Shown here piece after piece: positions 6,432 to 11,394 of a stretch of DNA of 11,394 nucleotides (the first letter of the stretch is position 1; the number at the start of each line of letters is the position of its first letter). Position numbers and translations under genes: made by a program. The notes below the pieces were generated by a model. The model was not told the DNA's origin and searched no databases. It saw only the letters and a list, made by a program, of their open reading frames with translations. Source of the DNA: Burkholderiaceae bacterium (GTDB taxonomy: Bacteria > Pseudomonadota > Gammaproteobacteria > Burkholderiales > Burkholderiaceae); NCBI GenBank assembly GCA_947372155.1, contig CANBSM010000033.1, positions 1-11,394 on the forward strand. The letters are read 5' to 3'.

Positions 6432-8768
6432 ATGGCCTTACCTCCAAAAGACAAGCCACCGCTGAATCAGCGCCCCGTTCGTCCATCCGACAGACGCCCT
6501 GGGCAGACTCGAGTTCAGCCTGGGTTGCCACGCAAGAATTCAAGCAACCCGCTTGTAAAGGCCTTGTTGATCATCGGCGTGGTTTTTGCTTTGGTAATAA
6601 CGCTTTTGATGGGTTATGCGTTCTTGGTCGCAAAACCAAATCTTCCCAAGATCTCAGCCTTAACTGATTACAACCCTAAGACTCCTCTGCGTATCTATAC
6701 AGCAGACAAAGTATTAATTGGGGAGTTTGGTGAGGAACGCCGCAAGGTAATCCCGTTAAATGAAATTCCTTTAAGCATGCGTCATGCTGTATTAGCAATC
6801 GAAGATGATCGCTTCTACTCTCATGGTGGTGTGGACTACGTAGGCATTTTGCGGGCTGCGGTAACTAATTTACGGGGACATCTCTCGCAGGGTGCCTCAA
6901 CCATCACCATGCAGGTGGCGCGCAATTTCTTTCTTAGCAATGAGAAAACCTTTAGCCGCAAAATTTATGAGGTTCTCCTAGCTTGGGAGATTGAGTCTCA
7001 ATTAACCAAAGACAAGATCCTGGAAATCTACATGAACCAGATTTTCTTGGGTCAAAGAGCATTTGGATTCTCTAGTGCCGCACAAATTTATTTTGGTAAA
7101 GATCTCAAGGACATCACGATTGCAGAATCAGCCATGTTGGCTGGCCTGCCAAAGGCGCCATCAGCCTATAACCCAGTGAGCAATTTCCGCCGCGCCAAGA
7201 TTCGTCAAGAATATATTCTTCAGCGCATGCGCGACCTGGGTTACATCACGCCAGAGGAATACCAAAAGGCGATGATTGAAGAGTTGCATATTCGTGGTCT
7301 CGGTAATGAGTTTGCAGTTCGCGCTGACTTTCCGGCTGAGATGGTTCGTCAATTACTTTTCACCCAGTATGGTGATGCTATCTATTCCCAAGGTATCGAC
7401 GTTTACACCACTATTTTGAAGGCTGATCAAGATGCAGCTTATAAAGCAGTTCGCCGTGGAATTTTTGAATACGACTTGCGTCATGCCTATCGTGGTCCAG
7501 AAGGTTTTATCGATCTCCCTGAAGATTCTGTAAAGCGCCAGCGCGCGATTGATGAGGCATTGCTTGCTTATCCTCAGTTAGATGATTTGCAGTCTGGTGT
7601 TGTGCTTGATGTGAAGCCGAAAGAAATGCAGGTCATGATCTCCACCGGCGATACCATCACCATTAAAGGTGAGGGTATGAAGTTGGCAGCTGCTTCTATT
7701 ACTGACAGCACTCAACCTAAAAAGCGTTTGCGACCTGGTGCAGTAGTGCGCCTCCTGTCAGATGGCGGAGTTTGGAAGCTGGCCCAGTTGCCGCAAGTGG
7801 AGGCTGCCTTTGTATCCATGAATGCAGAGACTGGGGCAATTCTGTCTTTAGTGGGCGGCTTTGATTTCCGTCGCAATCAATTCAACCATGTGACACAAGC
7901 CTTACGTCAGCCGGGCTCCTCATTCAAACCATTTATCTATGCGGCGGCAATTGAAAAAGGCTTTACTCCAAGCACGATGGTGAACGATGCCCCTTTATCG
8001 ATTGGCAGCATGGAGACCGGTAGTCAGGCTTGGGAGCCAAAAAACTACGATGGTAAATATGACGGCATGATGCGCTTGCGTAATGCCTTAGCAAAATCAA
8101 AGAACTTGGTTTCGGTTCGCATCATTCGCGCCATTGGCCCCTCTTATGCTCAGGAATATATCCAACGTTTTGGCTTTGAGCCAGAAAAGCATCCCCCCTA
8201 CTTAACCATGGCTTTGGGGGCAGGTTCTGTGACCCCGCTGCAGATGGCTTCTGCCTATAGCGTGTTTGCCAATGGCGGCTATCGTGTAGATCCATTCTTA
8301 ATTGACAAGATGGTGGACTCTAAAGGCACTGTCATGTTCGAAGCGAAGCCTACGCGTGCAGGCGAAGATGCTCCTCGTGTATTAGATGCTCGCACTGCAT
8401 TCGTGATGGATAGCATGCTGCAAGAAGTTACCAAGACTGGTACTGCAGCCTCGGCGCGAGGTAAGTTGGGGCGTAGCGACATTGCTGGTAAGACTGGTAC
8501 AACCAATGACTCCCACGATGCCTGGTTTGCTGGTTACAACCCCAAGGTAGTTGCGATTGCGTGGATTGGTTTTGATAAACCTGCCAGCTTGGGCGATCGC
8601 GAGACTGGTGGCGGCCTTGCATTGCCTATGTGGATTTCTTATATGGCGACCGCATTAAAAGATAGTCCTCAGATCTCGCGCGAAGTGCCAAGCGGTGTAA
8701 CGCAAGTGGATGGCGATTGGTTTATTCCGGACTTTTCTACCAATGGCGGTGTGCGCGAACTGCAATAG
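6432..8768 (+). CDS. ponA: Penicillin-binding protein 1A, bifunctional transglycosylase/transpeptidase
   Basis: Class A PBP that polymerises lipid II glycan strands and cross-links the peptides in the periplasm. The 778 residues begin with a basic, Pro-rich cytoplasmic tail (1-40), then a membrane anchor at about 43-66. The GT51 domain has EDDRFYSHGGVD with catalytic E124, the QGASTITMQVARN motif (153-165) and KILEIYMNQIFLG (195-207). An OB-like insert of the PBP1a type follows at about 385-455. The transpeptidase domain shows SSFK with nucleophile S496 and K499, SKN at 556-558 and KTGT at 687-690. All catalytic motifs are intact. The start has no Shine-Dalgarno and the next in-frame ATG lies inside the membrane anchor, so the ATG at 6432 stands. 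It is divergent from the secretin operon and may be cotranscribed with the transposase gene 12 bases downstream, since no terminator separates them. Confidence 0.96.
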   Translation: MALPPKDKPPLNQRPVRPSDRRPGQTRVQPGLPRKNSSNPLVKALLIIGVVFALVITLLMGYAFLVAKPNLPKISALTDYNPKTPLRIYTADKVLIGEFGEERRKVIPLNEIPLSMRHAVLAIEDDRFYSHGGVDYVGILRAAVTNLRGHLSQGASTITMQVARNFFLSNEKTFSRKIYEVLLAWEIESQLTKDKILEIYMNQIFLGQRAFGFSSAAQIYFGKDLKDITIAESAMLAGLPKAPSAYNPVSNFRRAKIRQEYILQRMRDLGYITPEEYQKAMIEELHIRGLGNEFAVRADFPAEMVRQLLFTQYGDAIYSQGIDVYTTILKADQDAAYKAVRRGIFEYDLRHAYRGPEGFIDLPEDSVKRQRAIDEALLAYPQLDDLQSGVVLDVKPKEMQVMISTGDTITIKGEGMKLAAASITDSTQPKKRLRPGAVVRLLSDGGVWKLAQLPQVEAAFVSMNAETGAILSLVGGFDFRRNQFNHVTQALRQPGSSFKPFIYAAAIEKGFTPSTMVNDAPLSIGSMETGSQAWEPKNYDGKYDGMMRLRNALAKSKNLVSVRIIRAIGPSYAQEYIQRFGFEPEKHPPYLTMALGAGSVTPLQMASAYSVFANGGYRVDPFLIDKMVDSKGTVMFEAKPTRAGEDAPRVLDARTAFVMDSMLQEVTKTGTAASARGKLGRSDIAGKTGTTNDSHDAWFAGYNPKVVAIAWIGFDKPASLGDRETGGGLALPMWISYMATALKDSPQISREVPSGVTQVDGDWFIPDFSTNGGVRELQ

Positions 8769-8780
8769 TTCGTTTTCAAC

Positions 8781-9485
8781 ATGGCACGGCAAGCGCGCAC
8801 AGTAATACCAGGCCAAGCAATGCATGTGATGGTCCGTGGCAATAATCGTGAAACTATTTTCTTTGCTGATAAAGATCGTCACACTTATTTAGAGTGGTTG
8901 CGTGAAGCAGCCAGGCAGTTTGGTTGTGCTGTGCATGCGTTTGCTTTAATGCCCAACCATGTGCACTTGCTCATGACCCCTCAAAGCGAAGATTCGCTTG
9001 CTAAAACTATGCAGTCTCTTGGACGTCGTTATGCGCAATATTTCAATCAACAGCATCGCCGTTCTGGAACCATTTGGGAGGGGCGATATCGCTCTTCTTT
9101 AATTGACCCAGATTATTTTTTGCGCTGCCAGCGTTATATAGAGCTCAATCCAGTGAGAGCTGGATATGAATCCAATCCCCAAAGCTCTTCATGGACAAGT
9201 TTTGCTACCCACATTGGGGGCAACGCTGAGCCTTGGTTGGTGGATCACCAGCATTTTTGGAGGTTGGGCAACACCCCTTTTGAGAGGCAGATGAGTTGGT
9301 CTAACTTTGTAAAGGAGGGCGCGCCCCACTGGGAAGATCGTCAAATTACGGAATCTCTATTGCGATCCAAGCCTTGGGTCAGTGATATTTATGCAAAAAA
9401 ACTCTTTAAAGATGCTCCGGAGCTTGCATTAATTCGCCATCGTGGGCGCCCTAGAAAAATTAATACATTAAATTCAATAACTTAG
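8781..9485 (+). CDS. REP-associated tyrosine transposase (RAYT, Y1/HUH family)
   Basis: A 234-residue single-strand transposase/nuclease of the IS200-like Y1 superfamily. The HUH metal-binding motif is H60-V-H62 in LMPNHVHLL, and the catalytic tyrosine is Y119 in RYIELNPVRAG, the hallmark of the RAYT (TnpA-REP) subgroup. The C-terminus carries a basic RHRGRPRK stretch (219-226). RAYTs are usually single-copy chromosomal genes that act on REP palindromes, and are not ordinary insertion sequences; that is family knowledge. The frame is intact with both active-site elements, so it may be functional. It starts 12 bases after the ponA stop with no clear ribosome-binding site. The imperfect inverted repeat at 9532-9592 lies 46 bases downstream and may be its substrate. 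No terminal inverted repeats or target-site duplications mark it as a unit transposon. Confidence 0.93.
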   Translation: MARQARTVIPGQAMHVMVRGNNRETIFFADKDRHTYLEWLREAARQFGCAVHAFALMPNHVHLLMTPQSEDSLAKTMQSLGRRYAQYFNQQHRRSGTIWEGRYRSSLIDPDYFLRCQRYIELNPVRAGYESNPQSSSWTSFATHIGGNAEPWLVDHQHFWRLGNTPFERQMSWSNFVKEGAPHWEDRQITESLLRSKPWVSDIYAKKLFKDAPELALIRHRGRPRKINTLNSIT

Positions 9486-9531
9486 GTACATAATAGTTTC
9501 CCTGTACTTCAAATAGGGTATTGAGTATTCC

Positions 9532-9592
9532 GACTCTGTCCCCATATATAGAATTCATATTGGTGCGACATCTAAATAAATGGGACAGACTC
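9532..9592. repeat. Imperfect inverted repeat downstream of the RAYT gene (possible REP/BIME element)
   Basis: The left arm (9532-9545, GACTCTGTCCCCAT) pairs with the right arm (9580-9592, ATGGGACAGACTC) through 12 base pairs with one mismatch and one bulged C; 34 bases separate the arms. Two inverted GTCCC-type palindromic units next to a RAYT gene fit the BIME-like arrangement such transposases act on, but no second copy exists in the window to prove repetition. The right arm is followed by a T-rich stretch (ATTTTATTT), so the structure could also end the ponA-RAYT transcript. I see no short gene in the rest of the 9486-9679 gap. Confidence 0.6.
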
Positions 9593-9604
9593 ATTTTATT
9601 TCTA

Positions 9605-9633
9605 TTGCATCGGTGTGGGTATTCACCTATATT
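9605..9633 (+). promoter_or_regulatory. Candidate sigma-70 promoter for gltB
   Basis: TTGCAT (9605-9610) and TATATT (9628-9633) are separated by exactly 17 bases. The -10 matches five of six consensus bases, the -35 three of six. Transcription would begin near 9640, giving a leader of about 40 bases. A short GGTG/CACC inverted repeat (9612-9615 and 9624-9627) sits in the spacer. Confidence 0.45.
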
Positions 9634-9679
9634 TGATCCTCCAAAAGTAATTAGGCCTTTGTCGCCCCTCGGAAATACT

Positions 9680-11394
9680 ATGACTACAAAATTAAATTCA
9701 GATCTTCGCCCAATCGCTCAGGGTTTATATGACCCTCGTAATGAGCATGACGCCTGCGGCGTAGGATTCGTAGCGCACATTAAGGGTAAGAAATCTCATG
9801 AGATCGTTTCTCAGGGTTTACAGATCCTTGAGAATTTAGATCACCGGGGAGCGGTTGGTGCCGATCCGTTAATGGGTGATGGCGCGGGCATCTTGATTCA
9901 GATCCCAGACACTTTGTATCGCGAAGAAATGGCTAAGCAAGGCGTGACTTTGCCACCATTAGGTGAGTATGGCGTTGGTATGATTTTCTTGCCGAAGGAG
10001 CATGCTTCCCGTTTGGCATGCGAACAAGAGCTAGAGCGCACTGTACGTTTAGAAGGTCAGGTAGTTTTGGGTTGGAGAGATGTTCCGGTAGATGTGAAAT
10101 TGCCGATGTCTCCAACTGTACAAATGACAGAGCCATTTATCCGTCAAATTTTTATTGGTCGTGGTCGCGACATCATGACAACCGATGCGCTTGAGCGTAA
10201 GTTGTATGTGATTCGTAAAACAGCAAGCCATGCAATTCAAGATTTGCATTTGAAGCACGGTAAAGAATATTTCGTTGCATCAATGTCTGCTAGAACCATT
10301 GTTTATAAGGGTTTGCTGTTAGCGAATCAAGTCGGCGCTTATTACCAAGACTTGCAAGACAAGCGCACTGTATCCGCACTTGCTTTAGTGCACCAACGTT
10401 TCTCCACCAACACTTTCCCTGCATGGGAATTAGCGCATCCCTATCGCATGATTGCGCACAACGGTGAGATCAACACTGTTAAAGGTAACGTCAATTGGGT
10501 TAACGCACGTGAAGGCGCGATTAGTTCCCCAGTGCTTGGCGATGATTTGAAAAAACTCTGGCCATTGATTTACCCAGGTCAGTCAGACACTGCGTGTTTT
10601 GATAACTGCTTAGAGTTATTGGTGATGTCTGGCTACCCATTAGCTCAAGCCATGATGATGATGATTCCAGAGGCATGGGAACAGCATGCATTGATGGATG
10701 ACAATCGCCGTGCCTTCTACGAATATCACGCAGCAATGATGGAGCCATGGGATGGTCCTGCTGCGATGGCATTTACTGATGGCCGTCAAATTGGCGCAAC
10801 CTTGGACCGCAATGGTTTGCGTCCAGCACGTTATTACGTAACTGACGATGACTTAGTCATCATGGGTTCTGAAGCGGGCGTGTTGCCAATTCCTGAAAGC
10901 AAGATCGTACAAAAATGGCGGTTGCAGCCAGGCAAGATGTTCATGATCGACATGGAACAAGGCCGTATCATTGATGACGTTGAGCTGAAGAATGCTGTTT
11001 CTAAAGCTAAGCCATATAAGAGCTGGATCGATGCGGTTCGTGTGAAGTTAGATGAAGTTGATGCCAGCAAGGCAGACTTAATTGACGAGAAAACGACTAT
11101 TCGTCCAGCAGCTAAATTATTAGACCGTCAACAGGCATTTGGTTATACGCAAGAAGACATCAAATTCTTGATGGCACCAATGGCCATGAATGGTGAAGAG
11201 GCTATTGGTTCAATGGGTAACGACAGCCCATTGGCTGTTCTTTCCAATAAGGACAAGACTCTCTATAACTACTTCAAGCAATTATTTGCGCAGGTAACCA
11301 ATCCTCCAATCGACTCGATTCGCGAGAATATGGTGATGTCTTTAGTTTCCTTCATTGGGCCTAAGCCTAATTTGTTGGATACCAATAACATCAA
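9680..11394 (+). CDS. gltB: Glutamate synthase large (alpha) subunit, 5' part, cut by the window edge
   Basis: The large subunit of NADPH-dependent glutamate synthase, which takes ammonia from glutamine and makes glutamate from 2-oxoglutarate. The window holds 571 full codons and two bases of the next; the full protein is normally about 1,500 residues. A short propeptide (1-25) precedes C26 in NEHDACGVGF, the N-terminal nucleophile exposed on maturation of class II glutamine amidotransferases. Other amidotransferase landmarks are LDHRGAVGADP (53-63), HQRFSTNTFPAWE (238-250), AHNGEINT (259-266) and LDRNGLRPARYY (375-386). The central domain starts around 505 (GEEAIGSMGNDSPLAVLS). The FMN and Fe-S regions lie beyond the edge. 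GGAAA at 9671-9675 is a modest ribosome-binding site. No frameshift or internal stop is seen. Confidence 0.96.
   Translation, partial: MTTKLNSDLRPIAQGLYDPRNEHDACGVGFVAHIKGKKSHEIVSQGLQILENLDHRGAVGADPLMGDGAGILIQIPDTLYREEMAKQGVTLPPLGEYGVGMIFLPKEHASRLACEQELERTVRLEGQVVLGWRDVPVDVKLPMSPTVQMTEPFIRQIFIGRGRDIMTTDALERKLYVIRKTASHAIQDLHLKHGKEYFVASMSARTIVYKGLLLANQVGAYYQDLQDKRTVSALALVHQRFSTNTFPAWELAHPYRMIAHNGEINTVKGNVNWVNAREGAISSPVLGDDLKKLWPLIYPGQSDTACFDNCLELLVMSGYPLAQAMMMMIPEAWEQHALMDDNRRAFYEYHAAMMEPWDGPAAMAFTDGRQIGATLDRNGLRPARYYVTDDDLVIMGSEAGVLPIPESKIVQKWRLQPGKMFMIDMEQGRIIDDVELKNAVSKAKPYKSWIDAVRVKLDEVDASKADLIDEKTTIRPAAKLLDRQQAFGYTQEDIKFLMAPMAMNGEEAIGSMGNDSPLAVLSNKDKTLYNYFKQLFAQVTNPPIDSIRENMVMSLVSFIGPKPNLLDTNNI

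Noticed and set aside
6478..6515. Partial match (GGGCAGACTC) in ponA to the RAYT-adjacent repeat arm
   Set aside because: It falls in ponA coding sequence with no partner arm and lacks one base of the arm; it is best explained as chance.
6386..6667. 93-codon open frame overlapping the ponA start in another frame
   Set aside because: It is out of frame with the clear ponA coding sequence, and its composition is that of a shifted frame.
9636..9680. CCTCC near the gltB transcript start as a possible anti-Shine-Dalgarno switch
   Set aside because: The gltB ribosome-binding site is only a weak GGAAA, and I see no convincing alternative pairing that would make a riboswitch or thermosensor.

Overview
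The window looks like a piece of a betaproteobacterial chromosome of the order Burkholderiales, most likely Polynucleobacter or a close relative. This is inferred from gene content (lysA, a LptM-type lipoprotein, cyaY, aroK/aroB, ponA, gltB), the protein sequences and a GC content that looks to be in the mid-forties percent. No database search was possible. Almost all of the window is tightly packed core metabolism and envelope biology.

Layout. 117-842 (+) encodes a secreted diheme cytochrome c4-type protein, ended by a strong bidirectional terminator (862-888) that also serves the convergent lysA. 933-2422 (-) is a two-gene unit, lptM-like lipoprotein then lysA, coupled through a TAATG overlap. 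Divergent from it is cyaY (2470-2847, +), whose stop codon overlaps that of aroB. 2844-6326 (-) is a four-gene operon read right to left: an unnamed single-pass membrane protein with a coiled coil and a PilP-like C-terminus, a very short PilQ/HofQ-like secretin, aroK and aroB. Divergent from it is ponA (6432-8768, +), with an almost leaderless TATAAT arrangement. It is followed after 12 bases by a REP-associated tyrosine (Y1/HUH) transposase (8781-9485), an imperfect inverted repeat (9532-9592), and the 5' part of gltB (9680 onward, running off the right edge).

How the genes fit together. AroB and AroK feed aromatic amino acid synthesis. LysA makes lysine from meso-diaminopimelate, which is also the peptidoglycan cross-linking residue used by PonA. 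LptM belongs to outer-membrane assembly. GltB assimilates ammonia as glutamate. The secretin pair is the odd element: it occupies the position of the usual pilMNOPQ operon upstream of aroK-aroB, but pilM, pilN and pilO are absent and the secretin has lost the AMIN and N1 domains.

Most interesting points: (1) the stripped-down two-gene secretin cassette, which may be a minimal version of the type IV pilus/competence alignment complex; (2) the orientation of the whole ponA-to-aroB block, which appears inverted relative to the order I recall for Burkholderia and Ralstonia, with a RAYT transposase at one boundary and overlapping stop codons at the other; (3) the RAYT and its possible cognate palindrome; (4) the compact divergent control region upstream of ponA.
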